The notes beneath the pieces were generated by a model, which was given only the letters and a program-made list of their open reading frames with translations, was not told where the DNA came from and did not search any database. This document shows positions 1-5,923 of a stretch of 20,166 bases of DNA, in pieces. Every line of letters starts with the position of its first letter. Positions within the stretch are counted from its first letter, which is position 1. The DNA is from a virus: positions 1 to 20,166 of IMG/VR virus record IMGVR_UViG_3300040801_000747; one strand, 5' to 3'. Position numbers and translations under genes: made by a program.

Positions 1-395
1 CCTGTAATATAAACATGCTTATCTAAAGACTTTAACCAACGTACAAAGTCTTGTACTTGCTCTTGCATTAGCATATAGGCTTGCATACCATTTTTAAACT
101 TAGGCTTTGCTTCCGTCAAAAACATTCTGCTAGCCTCTGATATGCTATCAACACAAAGCCAGTCAAATTTATTCATATTTTGGCTTATAAATAGTTTTGC
201 ATTTTCTAAGTCATTTACAGACTTAACATCAATATATGGAATCTTTTTTTCAGATATAGATAAAAGCCTATCTTCAAGATTTATAATTAATGGATTGTTG
301 GCCGTTAATATAGCGCGCGTTTTATGGTATCCAGTAGGCGCATATGCTAATATTTTTACATATTTGTTTTTCGTCTCGTTTGTAAATTCTATCAT
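1..395 (-). CDS. Sak4-like RecA-fold ATPase (phage recombination), 3' end beyond window
   Basis: The visible 131 residues are the N-terminal part of a P-loop ATPase like the phage Sak4 group (AAA_24-type), which assists single-strand annealing and recombination of phage DNA. A Walker A-like stretch, APTGYHKT, lies at residues 19-26, and a Walker B-like strand, FDWLCVDSISEA, at residues 77-88 carries the acid D83. The usual glycine before the Walker A lysine is histidine (H24), which is odd, but the lysine and threonine remain. The start is chosen at 395 because GGAAGGAC precedes the ATG at good distance. It begins one base after the stop of the Gp157-like gene, so the two are co-transcribed; Sak4 and Gp157 genes are often neighbours in phage genomes. 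The family call rests on the Walker layout plus context. The C-terminal part is not seen. Confidence 0.75.
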   Translation of the reverse strand, partial: MIEFTNETKNKYVKILAYAPTGYHKTRAILTANNPLIINLEDRLLSISEKKIPYIDVKSVNDLENAKLFISQNMNKFDWLCVDSISEASRMFLTEAKPKFKNGMQAYMLMQEQVQDFVRWLKSLDKHVYIT

Positions 396-396
396 A

Positions 397-789
397 TTAA
401 ATGTCCTTCCACTTAACAGCCATAGTATAACCGCCGTTATCTAGAGCAACGCCATCCATACGGATTCCGTTTGCCCAAGCGTCATTAATTGCCGTTTTTG
501 ACAAAACTTTTCTTTGTTCAAAATACTCATCTGGCACAAGGTTTTCATCAATGACAACTGGTTTAACTGGCTTAGCTTTAATGACTATATTAACATTATC
601 GTCATCAAGTGTTTTTTTATTGTTAGATATAAATATTGTAATTATCTGATCTTTTATGTCAGATATTATCTTATCAATATTTCTTTTTTCTTTTTCTAGC
701 TCTCGCTTTGCTGCTGAAAGTGCGTCAACAGATTGTTGCGCTTCTTTTAAAGCTTCTATCAAATTATATAATTCTTGTGGTGCTTTCAT
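397..789 (-). CDS. Gp157-like phage protein
   Basis: This 130-aa protein resembles the Siphovirus Gp157 family, which is found next to recombinases and is sometimes described as host-nuclease inhibitor-like; its biochemical role is poorly defined. The N-terminal two thirds is a charged coiled coil (roughly residues 5-55, rich in K, E and A). The C-terminal part has the family pattern, including VVIDENLVPDEYF followed by KTAINDAWANG. A longer reading begins with GTG at 855, but that codon lies in the -35 region of a good promoter. The ATG at 789 has an AAAGGAAACACAGCC leader much like a classical RBS, so it is preferred. The gene heads a promoter-driven unit with the downstream ATPase. Family assignment is by remembered motif, not by search. 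Confidence 0.8.
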   Translation of the reverse strand: MKAPQELYNLIEALKEAQQSVDALSAAKRELEKEKRNIDKIISDIKDQIITIFISNNKKTLDDDNVNIVIKAKPVKPVVIDENLVPDEYFEQRKVLSKTAINDAWANGIRMDGVALDNGGYTMAVKWKDI

Positions 790-807
790 GGCTGTGTTTC
801 CTTTTTT

Positions 808-852
808 TGTTTCCGACATGAACACATTACGAAATTTTATATTGCCTGTCAA
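808..852 (-). promoter_or_regulatory. Internal early promoter with GTCGGAAACA leader
   Basis: On the minus strand a perfect -35 TTGACA (852-847) is followed by a 17-base spacer and a -10 of TAATGT (829-824). Six bases later comes GTCGGAAACA (817-808), which therefore lies at the expected transcription start. The spacer ends in AAATTTCG, as does that of the promoter at 4158. It sits right after the stop of the 75-aa gene and would drive the Gp157-like and Sak4-like genes independently of the primase. Confidence 0.75.
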
Positions 853-854
853 CA

Positions 855-1082
855 CTAAAAAGGAATAAAATCTGCAATATCTTGTCCATTATTTATATTT
901 AATCTTTTTGAATCGTAATTCATGCACATAAGTTTTACGGCTGCAATCCATTCGGCCTTAGTCATATTTTTAATGTCAGACTTTTTAAGGTTATGCTTGA
1001 AATGCTCTATGCCCATATGTGCAGCATATTCCATTGCAGTTTGTTCATCTTTTGAAAAGCTATCTATTGTATCTTGCATCAT
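855..1082 (-). CDS. Small phage protein of unknown function
   Basis: This is a 75-aa, mostly helical, charged protein (MMQDTIDSFSKDEQTAMEY at the start). I do not recognise the family and see no membrane segment, metal site or catalytic motif. The start at 1082 is supported by AAGGAG eight bases upstream and by an ATGA overlap with the stop of the VRR-NUC gene (1081-1079); an in-frame upstream start at 1106 is less likely. It lies between nuclease and Gp157-like genes in the early operon, so a part in replication or recombination is possible but only inferred from position. Confidence 0.7.
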   Translation of the reverse strand: MMQDTIDSFSKDEQTAMEYAAHMGIEHFKHNLKKSDIKNMTKAEWIAAVKLMCMNYDSKRLNINNGQDIADFIPF

Positions 1083-1456
1083 TTTAAATTCTCCTTGTTG
1101 TAACATTCTAAAAATTGTTTTAACCCATCTTCTGGCGTTTTCGCCTTAACCACGTAAACGATCTTGCTCAAGCTTCTTAATTTGCTGTGCATTTCCTTTT
1201 GATTGTCTGATAACCTGCCTTTCATTGTTTTTAATTCAACATAAAAATCAGGCTCAATTATATGTATATCTGGCCACCCAGATTCCATACCTAACATCTT
1301 TGCTTTACTGGCGGTTCTTTTACTGGTGTACATACCCTCAAGGCCAGCGCGGAACAAAACATCGTTACGTCTTAACCATTGAACAATATAGGCTTGTATA
1401 TCATCTTCAAGCCAATTTGTTAATGTGCAGCTCTTATCTTTTTTAGTTAGCTTCAT
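1079..1456 (-). CDS. VRR-NUC domain nuclease
   Basis: This 125-aa stand-alone VRR-NUC protein is a PD-(D/E)XK-type nuclease found in many phages beside primase-helicases. It probably cuts branched DNA such as replication or recombination intermediates. The core is visible as GWPDI (residues 60-64, metal-binding D63), FYVELK (71-76, catalytic E74 and K76) and the conserved glutamine Q86 in SDNQKE. An acidic and glutamine patch near residues 17-21 fits the N-terminal helix of the fold. The length is typical of single-domain phage versions. The ATG overlaps the primase stop by 4 nt, indicating translational coupling. All expected active-site residues are present, so it should be active. Confidence 0.9.
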   Translation of the reverse strand: MKLTKKDKSCTLTNWLEDDIQAYIVQWLRRNDVLFRAGLEGMYTSKRTASKAKMLGMESGWPDIHIIEPDFYVELKTMKGRLSDNQKEMHSKLRSLSKIVYVVKAKTPEDGLKQFLECYNKENLK

Positions 1457-3726
1457 TTTAATGCCCTATATATAATTGGTGGTTGTCCTGCTTTGCCTGT
1501 TTTAATGTGTTCTTCTATTACAAGATCTCCACTTAACAGATCGTCTATTATCTCTTTGCGGTCTTTTGGCTTTATACTGCTAAACGGTTTTTTCTTATTC
1601 ATATCTGATTTTAAAACACCTATTTCACCTGCATCTCTAATTGCAGACAAGAACGCTAGCTTGTCTTTTTCAAAAGCAGACGTATAAAGCTTGCCTTTAA
1701 CTTTCTTAACAATAAAATCAAGGTTGGTTTTCATGTAATTTATACCAAATTCTGCATGTCTTCTTTCTACAATTTCAGCATCTGGATTCTCTGAAAGCGC
1801 AGCAATTAATGACAAGCGCATCGCCCATTCAGTCGCACGCATTGGCATTTCAGAAATATTTATTTTTATTAATTCATTAGCCCAGTCTATGCACTCGCGA
1901 CCATAAGCTTTGAAAGCATCTTTAGCATCATCATCAAATTGCAATGTTATTGGATCATCAGGGTTTATTCTGCTTTTAATCGCATTGTGCCAAGCCTTAA
2001 CCGTATCTGGCGTTTCTATCCATGGCCTATGATTGCGTTCTTCTATGGGTGATTCATCAACATATATAATAAATCTATTAAATAAGCCACTTTTAACAGC
2101 CTCATGATTAACAGAATCAAAGAAAGCATCTGGCGTCGTTAAGCAAAGTAATGATAGCGCAGGTCTTGAAACTTTCTTACTTACATCCTGTCTTTTTGAT
2201 TTTGCAACAGTAGCTTGGCTATATGCTTTTAATCTTATACTGCTGCCTAACTTGGTAATAGCCTGCATTAAATAGCTTATAGCTTGGCGCATATGACTAT
2301 TGCCAACGTCATTAACGGATTTCATATACATGCCGAACTCATCTATAATCGACAAAGCTTTTGGTGATTGCTCTAAGGTCGTGAATATAGCGCCCTCGCT
2401 AGTAAAGCCATCGCCACAAATAAGTTCTTCACAGTCAAGCTCTTCAAAAACGCGCTCTATGTATTTCTTGCAATGATCTTTACCAGCTCCAGAATGACCA
2501 ATATTTACAAAATATAAAGATGTGTAATTCTCATAACTTGTTTGGAAGTCTCGACCTAATACAACAGACAAAGCAGCTAAAACAGTCTGCATTGCAAAGC
2601 CTTTTTGGCGCTTGCCACTTGTAAACATATAATGATCCACCAAGTCGGACATTATGCCAACGGGGTCTATAACATTATATTCTTGCGATTCTTTACGGCT
2701 GTAATATTGAATAGATGTTTCTTGTTGAAGCGCCTTATTTACGGCATCTACTCCAAGTTCTATCATCATGTCATTAAAGTCATTGTAACCATCTGGAAAG
2801 GCTAGCTTTAAATTAAGCGCATCGGCTGCATCAGTTGCCTTGTTTCTGCCTATATTTATGTCATTATTAAAATCATCATCGCCACACACAATTATATTAG
2901 CATGATTCTTTTTAACGTGCGTGCAGACGCTATATAAATTGCCAGCATCAAAAGCAATGTAAACATTGCATCCAGTCGCCATATGTATGCTTGCGCCTGT
3001 GCTATAACCCTCACATATATATACAACGTCATCACTGCCTTTAATTATGCCGTAACAGCCTTTCTTTTTACCGCCTTTTAAAAACCTTTTTTTATAGCTT
3101 GTTTTTATTTCGCCAGTTTCTTTGTTGATTGTTTCATCAATAAAAATGCGCTGTAAATTAACTATTTCTTCATTTTCAAACAATGGAATGACAAGAGCGT
3201 CACCTTGTTGCTTAACATTATAAGCATTTATCTTTTTATCCGTAATATACTTGTGAGCCTTATAGTCTGATGATTTTGACCACATGTCTTGCGCTCTAAG
3301 CTTTGCATCTTCATTCTTTTTCCGTATTTCAAGTTCTCGTATTTTCTCGGCTTCTTTAATTGCGCTTTCATAAAACAACCTTTCTTGTTCTGTGTAAAAC
3401 TTTTGTTTTTTTGATGTCCACTTACTTTTAATATCTGCTTTCCAAGATCCGTAAATTCCTATGCCTATATATGAGCCTGTGCGATTCATATCCGCCATTT
3501 CATAATATATAGCCCAGCCGCTATTTTTACCCTTGGCATCCGTTGGATCATCCATCCGCATCATTTGCCCAACAGAAATTTGATTAACTGGCTTATAACC
3601 AGCTAACTTTAATTCGTTTAAAAAGCCCATTCTTGAGTCACCAGAATAATCATATTGATCTTCTGCCAAGCCCGGCAATTTGTTAAATTCGATAGTTTCA
3701 TTAATGTCTTTTAGATCATACCGCAT
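1453..3726 (-). CDS. TOPRIM primase fused to DUF3987-type helicase domain
   Basis: This 757-aa protein is the likely replication primase-helicase. The N-terminal ~110 residues resemble the lead domain of phage and plasmid primases. A charged linker (about 110-150) follows. The TOPRIM domain at about 230-320 shows VVYICEGYSTGA with E239 and IIVCGDDDF with D283-D285, followed by YNDFNDM. The C-terminal ATPase region (about 355-650) is DUF3987-like, with P-loop GHSGAGKD at 410-417 and Walker B ALSIIDEF at 458-464 (D462, E463). The P-loop ends in GKD rather than the usual GKT or GKS. No zinc-finger cysteine cluster is evident. It is the first gene of the leftward operon, beginning 14 bases after the GTCGGAAACA motif with a GGGAA RBS. 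Confidence 0.88.
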   Translation of the reverse strand: MRYDLKDINETIEFNKLPGLAEDQYDYSGDSRMGFLNELKLAGYKPVNQISVGQMMRMDDPTDAKGKNSGWAIYYEMADMNRTGSYIGIGIYGSWKADIKSKWTSKKQKFYTEQERLFYESAIKEAEKIRELEIRKKNEDAKLRAQDMWSKSSDYKAHKYITDKKINAYNVKQQGDALVIPLFENEEIVNLQRIFIDETINKETGEIKTSYKKRFLKGGKKKGCYGIIKGSDDVVYICEGYSTGASIHMATGCNVYIAFDAGNLYSVCTHVKKNHANIIVCGDDDFNNDINIGRNKATDAADALNLKLAFPDGYNDFNDMMIELGVDAVNKALQQETSIQYYSRKESQEYNVIDPVGIMSDLVDHYMFTSGKRQKGFAMQTVLAALSVVLGRDFQTSYENYTSLYFVNIGHSGAGKDHCKKYIERVFEELDCEELICGDGFTSEGAIFTTLEQSPKALSIIDEFGMYMKSVNDVGNSHMRQAISYLMQAITKLGSSIRLKAYSQATVAKSKRQDVSKKVSRPALSLLCLTTPDAFFDSVNHEAVKSGLFNRFIIYVDESPIEERNHRPWIETPDTVKAWHNAIKSRINPDDPITLQFDDDAKDAFKAYGRECIDWANELIKINISEMPMRATEWAMRLSLIAALSENPDAEIVERRHAEFGINYMKTNLDFIVKKVKGKLYTSAFEKDKLAFLSAIRDAGEIGVLKSDMNKKKPFSSIKPKDRKEIIDDLLSGDLVIEEHIKTGKAGQPPIIYRALK

Positions 3727-3740
3727 GATATTTCCCTTTA

Positions 3741-3750
3741 TGTTTCCGAC
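3741..3750 (-). promoter_or_regulatory. GTCGGAAACA leader motif before primase gene
   Basis: This is an exact copy of the ten-base motif that follows the two other early promoters; here it is 14 bases before the primase ATG. A -10 box in the same register is not convincing (GGTTAG); a weak alternative pair is TTGATT and AAAATA further upstream. The motif is therefore either bound independently of the promoter core or is a conserved leader element. Confidence 0.6.
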
Positions 3751-3780
3751 TAATTACTAACCTATTTTGCACTAAAAAAA

Positions 3781-3794
3781 TACTAAATCAAGTA
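3781..3794 (-). promoter_or_regulatory. Dyad TACT-N6-AGTA upstream of primase gene
   Basis: This short inverted repeat overlaps the only -35-like sequence (TTGATT) before the primase gene. Its AATACT edge resembles the core of the nearby repeat family. It could be an operator or another iteron-like site. Such a short dyad in AT-rich DNA may be chance. Confidence 0.3.
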
Positions 3795-3868
3795 CAATAA
3801 TATAATTAATATATTGTTTTAATTATATGTTAATGTAATTAAGTTTTAAATATATGTAATGTTTTTAA

Positions 3869-3906
3869 TAATACTTTTTAAAATTGAAAAGTATTCAAAA
3901 GTATTA
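3869..3906. repeat. Cluster of three AAAAGTATT iteron-like repeats
   Basis: TAATACTTTT (3869-3878) is inverted relative to AAAAGTATTC (3887-3896) and AAAAGTATTA (3897-3906). The latter two are head-to-tail at exactly 10 bp, about one helical turn. The first two form a 9-bp perfect inverted repeat around an 8-base loop. The arrangement suggests a protein binding to successive helical faces. Confidence 0.6.
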
Positions 3907-3973
3907 TATGAAAACTAAGCATTGAAAAAACCTAATAAAATCAATGATGGCTTATTTTACATAGCATTAAAAA

Positions 3974-3983
3974 TAATACTTTA
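3974..3983 (-). repeat. Iteron-like repeat copy (TAATACTTTA)
   Basis: This is a nine-of-ten match to the TAATACTTTT repeat, just left of the AT run. It is in the same orientation as the copy at 3869. Confidence 0.45.
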
Positions 3984-4026
3984 ATATAATATATATATAT
4001 ATATATATTTTCTTTTATTAGACTCT

Positions 4027-4070
4027 TAGAGGGGGACTGTGTGTGTGCCTAGGTATCTTAGACCCCCCTA
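4027..4070. repeat. GC-rich inverted repeat in AT-rich intergenic region
   Basis: TAGAGGGGGAC (4027-4037) faces GACCCCCCTA (4061-4070) across a loop holding a GT repeat and the palindrome CCTAGG. The arms pair over about eight bases with one bulged A. TCTTAGA also occurs directly repeated at 4024-4030 and 4056-4062. No T-run follows on either strand, so it is not a typical terminator. It may be a structural or protein-binding part of the origin. Confidence 0.5.
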
Positions 4071-4080
4071 AAAAGTATTA
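4071..4080 (+). repeat. Iteron-like repeat copy (AAAAGTATTA)
   Basis: This is an exact match to the copy at 3897-3906. It lies directly after the GC-rich inverted repeat and 17 bases before the DnaA box. Confidence 0.5.
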
Positions 4081-4097
4081 TTTATTATATGTTAAAC

Positions 4098-4106
4098 TGT
4101 GGATAA
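4098..4106 (-). promoter_or_regulatory. Perfect DnaA box
   Basis: TGTGGATAA is the exact complement of the consensus host DnaA box TTATCCACA. It lies in the intergenic region next to the repeats. It points to host DnaA being recruited to start phage replication, but a single nine-base match could also be chance. Confidence 0.55.
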
Positions 4107-4157
4107 CTTTTAATTTGATGTTTTTGTTTATGGTGGTTTATTTTTTATTTTTTTCTA

Positions 4158-4202
4158 TTGCATTTGTTTTTTAAATTTCGTATATTGGTTTTGTCGGAAA
4201 CA
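4158..4202 (+). promoter_or_regulatory. Rightward early promoter with GTCGGAAACA leader
   Basis: TTGCAT (4158-4163), a 17-base spacer ending in AAATTTCG, and TATATT (4181-4186) are followed after six bases by GTCGGAAACA (4193-4202). Spacing and leader match the minus-strand promoter at 852-808 base for base in layout. A second GGAAACA at 4211-4217 forms part of the RBS of the next gene, as in the other unit. Confidence 0.72.
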
Positions 4203-4221
4203 TTACAAAAGGAAACAGACA

Positions 4222-4491
4222 ATGCAAAACAACAATGAAAATTATTACGAAGCTTTTGAAGAGTTAAATTATTCTGGTCAAACTTTGGTTGATGGTTTTA
4301 GTGTCAATGAATTAAAAAAAGATTTAGAAAATTTATATTGTGATTTATCTATTGAAAACCAAAGTTACGGATATGGCGAAAAAGAAATTTATGTTTTTTG
4401 CAATGGTAACTACGTTGAAACTTTGTTGATATCTTGGGATGCAGAAGAACCAGAAGATATGATTAAAGAACATGGCACTTGGTCAGTGTAA
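4222..4491 (+). CDS. Unknown small acidic protein, first rightward early gene
   Basis: This is an 89-aa acidic protein with no recognised family. The N-terminal part (1-40) is helical and acidic. The second half is aromatic-rich with beta-like pattern (YGYGEKEIYVFCNGNYVE), and the end is acidic. There is no signal peptide or membrane segment. The start has an AAAGGAAACAGAC leader with normal spacing, and the gene lies immediately behind the promoter at 4158, so it should be expressed with the recombination genes and before the late genes. Regulator, host takeover and anti-defence roles are all open; none is shown. Confidence 0.7.
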   Translation: MQNNNENYYEAFEELNYSGQTLVDGFSVNELKKDLENLYCDLSIENQSYGYGEKEIYVFCNGNYVETLLISWDAEEPEDMIKEHGTWSV

Positions 4492-4536
4492 GTTTTTATA
4501 ATTTAAAAAAAGAATTAGTTTAAAGGAGTAACTAAA

Positions 4537-4986
4537 ATGGAATTAGAAGTAGGTAAAAGTTATAAAACTAGGTCAGGTGTTAAGGTTAAAATTGTTTATA
4601 TTCACGATGATGATCCTGATATTAAAGATTGCGCTGTAGGTGTTTTTAAGGAAGGTGATCCAAAACTATTTAATGACAAGAGCCGATTATTTACTTGGCA
4701 TAAAAACGGGAAATATCTTGAGGGCCAAAAAAGTTCTAGGTTAGACCTTGTTGAAGAATGGCTAGAAAAAGAAGTTGTTGAGGGTTGGGCTTTGTATGAT
4801 ACTACTTACAAAAGTTTGGGCGAGATAAAAACCTTAGGTGAAGCCCAAAAGAAAAAACTTTTTATAGAAGGTCTTGAAAGTGAAAGCGCTATTGAACTTG
4901 ATCGTTATCGTTTTGTTAAAGTTAAACACACATTAATTGACGGCGATTTAGTTAGTATTGAGGTGTTAGATGATAAAGAAAATTAA
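4537..4986 (+). CDS. Phage hypothetical protein with RLDLVEEW-type motif
   Basis: This 149-aa protein starts with a small beta-type domain (GKSYKTRSGVKVKIVYI) followed by WHKNGKYLEG and SSRLDLVEEW at about residues 54-75. That combination recurs in many phage hypothetical proteins that describe a modified 'GR/KY...DLVsEW' element. The C-terminal half is a mixed charged domain with no recognised motif. AAAGGAGTAACTAAA gives a strong RBS. The next gene overlaps it by 17 nt. Function unknown. Confidence 0.72.
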   Translation: MELEVGKSYKTRSGVKVKIVYIHDDDPDIKDCAVGVFKEGDPKLFNDKSRLFTWHKNGKYLEGQKSSRLDLVEEWLEKEVVEGWALYDTTYKSLGEIKTLGEAQKKKLFIEGLESESAIELDRYRFVKVKHTLIDGDLVSIEVLDDKEN

Positions 4987-5287
4987 AAAAATATTGTTTC
5001 CTTTTGTCTTTAGGTCAGAATATGATCGTGTTTGTGAACTTTTAGAGATTTACAAAAGCACCCTTGGTGTATATGAAAGTCAGTTAAATTTGTTTTTAAA
5101 GAAACAAAATGATGATGAAAAGCTATATGATTCTTACAAAGTAGTAGGTGATCTTGAAAATGGCCTTAGTCGTGATACTTACCGAGATCTTTATGCCTGG
5201 GATAAGTTTAATAGCCTTTACATTAACGGCAATCTAACATCAGTTGAGATTAAAAAAAAGAAACGGGATGTTGTAGATGACAAATAG
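4970..5287 (+). CDS. Unknown basic/helical phage protein
   Basis: This 105-aa protein has a basic, hydrophobic N-terminus (MIKKIKKILFPFVF) that could touch a membrane or nucleic acid, then charged helices and a lysine-rich tail. No family is recognised. It starts inside the preceding gene in another frame, with GAGG six bases before the ATG, and ends inside the next gene. Both overlaps argue for a real, coupled cistron. Confidence 0.6.
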   Translation: MIKKIKKILFPFVFRSEYDRVCELLEIYKSTLGVYESQLNLFLKKQNDDEKLYDSYKVVGDLENGLSRDTYRDLYAWDKFNSLYINGNLTSVEIKKKKRDVVDDK

Positions 5288-5462
5288 AAACATAATCAAA
5301 GACAGTAACCTTATTCAGATTAAGAATTATATTGGTGTTTACAAAGACGGATTGCCTGTTGATATCGCTGCTGAAAAGTTTAGGATATCTGATTTATTAA
5401 GCCTAAAACGCAAGCGTCAAATTGACCTAGACGAGGATAACAAGAAATGGGTTGTTTTGTGA
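5277..5462 (+). CDS. Unknown 61-aa protein
   Basis: This small charged protein overlaps the stop of the preceding gene by 11 nt. The stretch VDIAAEKFRISDLLSLKRKR looks like a helix-turn-helix-type segment and could bind DNA, but this is a guess from a short pattern. Its RBS is weak, so expression probably depends on translation of the gene before it. A promoter for the terminase genes lies across its end. Confidence 0.5.
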   Translation: MTNRNIIKDSNLIQIKNYIGVYKDGLPVDIAAEKFRISDLLSLKRKRQIDLDEDNKKWVVL

Positions 5463-5480
5463 TCTTTTAGTTGCTATGAT
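5452..5480 (+). promoter_or_regulatory. Candidate promoter for the terminase genes
   Basis: TTGTTT (5452-5457), a 17-base spacer and TATGAT (5475-5480) would start transcription near 5487, just before the small terminase RBS. The GTCGGAAACA leader is absent, so it would belong to a different (late) class. The match is decent but of a kind that arises by chance in AT-rich DNA. Confidence 0.4.
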
Positions 5481-5500
5481 TAGGGTTGAAAGGGTTCAAA

Positions 5501-5923
5501 ATGGGCAGGGGCGTAAAAGTTAATATTTCCGAATATTTAGAGGTTTTAAAGCCTTTATTAATGGTTGGATGCTCATTACACGAAGCTTGCATTCATTCTG
5601 AAATTCCATATTCTACAATTTGGGATTACATAAAGAAGGATGAAGGTGTTCGGAAAAAAATAGAGGCTTGGGAAAGCAACGACATTTTAATAGCCAGAAC
5701 GTCCGTAGTTAATGGGCTTACAGAGGACAGTAACCTTGCTTTGAAGTATTTAGAGCGCAAGAAAAAAGATGAATTTAGCCTAAGGACCGAAAGCAAAAAT
5801 GAAACTGCTGTTGATCTTAGTCTTGATAAATCTGTTAAACAATCTGTATTAAGTCAATTAAGCGATGAAGAGCTAGAAAGCATCATTCAAGAGGCTAAAA
5901 CAACCGATGGATCAGATTCCTGA
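5501..5923 (+). CDS. terS: Terminase small subunit
   Basis: This 140-aa protein has an N-terminal helix-turn-helix (about residues 25-48, GCSLHEACIHSEIPYSTIWD), a helical middle part suited to oligomerisation and an acidic C-terminus. It is the packaging initiator that recognises viral DNA and hands it to the large subunit. The start at 5501 follows AAAGGG with proper spacing; an in-frame TTG at 5486 sits at the predicted transcript start and is unlikely. It overlaps the large terminase gene by 17 nt. The call rests on the HTH and on its place before the large subunit. Confidence 0.8.
   Translation: MGRGVKVNISEYLEVLKPLLMVGCSLHEACIHSEIPYSTIWDYIKKDEGVRKKIEAWESNDILIARTSVVNGLTEDSNLALKYLERKKKDEFSLRTESKNETAVDLSLDKSVKQSVLSQLSDEELESIIQEAKTTDGSDS

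Larger units (their letters stand above)
3765..4110. other. Candidate phage replication origin
   Basis: This gene-free region lies between the divergent primase operon and the rightward genes. It contains five AAAAGTATT-type repeats, a ten-copy AT run at 3989-4008 suited to easy unwinding, a GC-rich inverted repeat at 4027-4070 and a perfect DnaA box at 4098-4106. This combination beside a primase-helicase gene is how many theta origins look. No initiator gene is obvious nearby, and function is inferred only from sequence layout. The remainder up to 4157 is T-rich with nothing else recognised. Confidence 0.55.

Noticed and set aside
142-444. Plus-strand open frame of 100 codons
   Set aside because: It is the antisense of the Sak4-like and Gp157-like genes, whose family motifs and RBSs are clear.
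789-855. GTG start giving 22 extra residues to the Gp157-like protein
   Set aside because: The extra codons consist of a -35/-10 promoter and leader; the ATG at 789 has the RBS.
3989-4008. AT dinucleotide run as a stand-alone finding or CRISPR-like repeat
   Set aside because: It is a simple microsatellite, meaningful only as part of the origin-like region; no spacer-repeat array exists in the window.
4024-4070. GC-rich inverted repeat as a terminator
   Set aside because: No T-run follows on either strand, and neither flanking operon ends there; both run away from it.
4475-4500. Short GCACT/AGTGT hairpin and T-run at the end of the 89-aa gene
   Set aside because: The stem is only five pairs and lies within the stop region; too weak to call a terminator.
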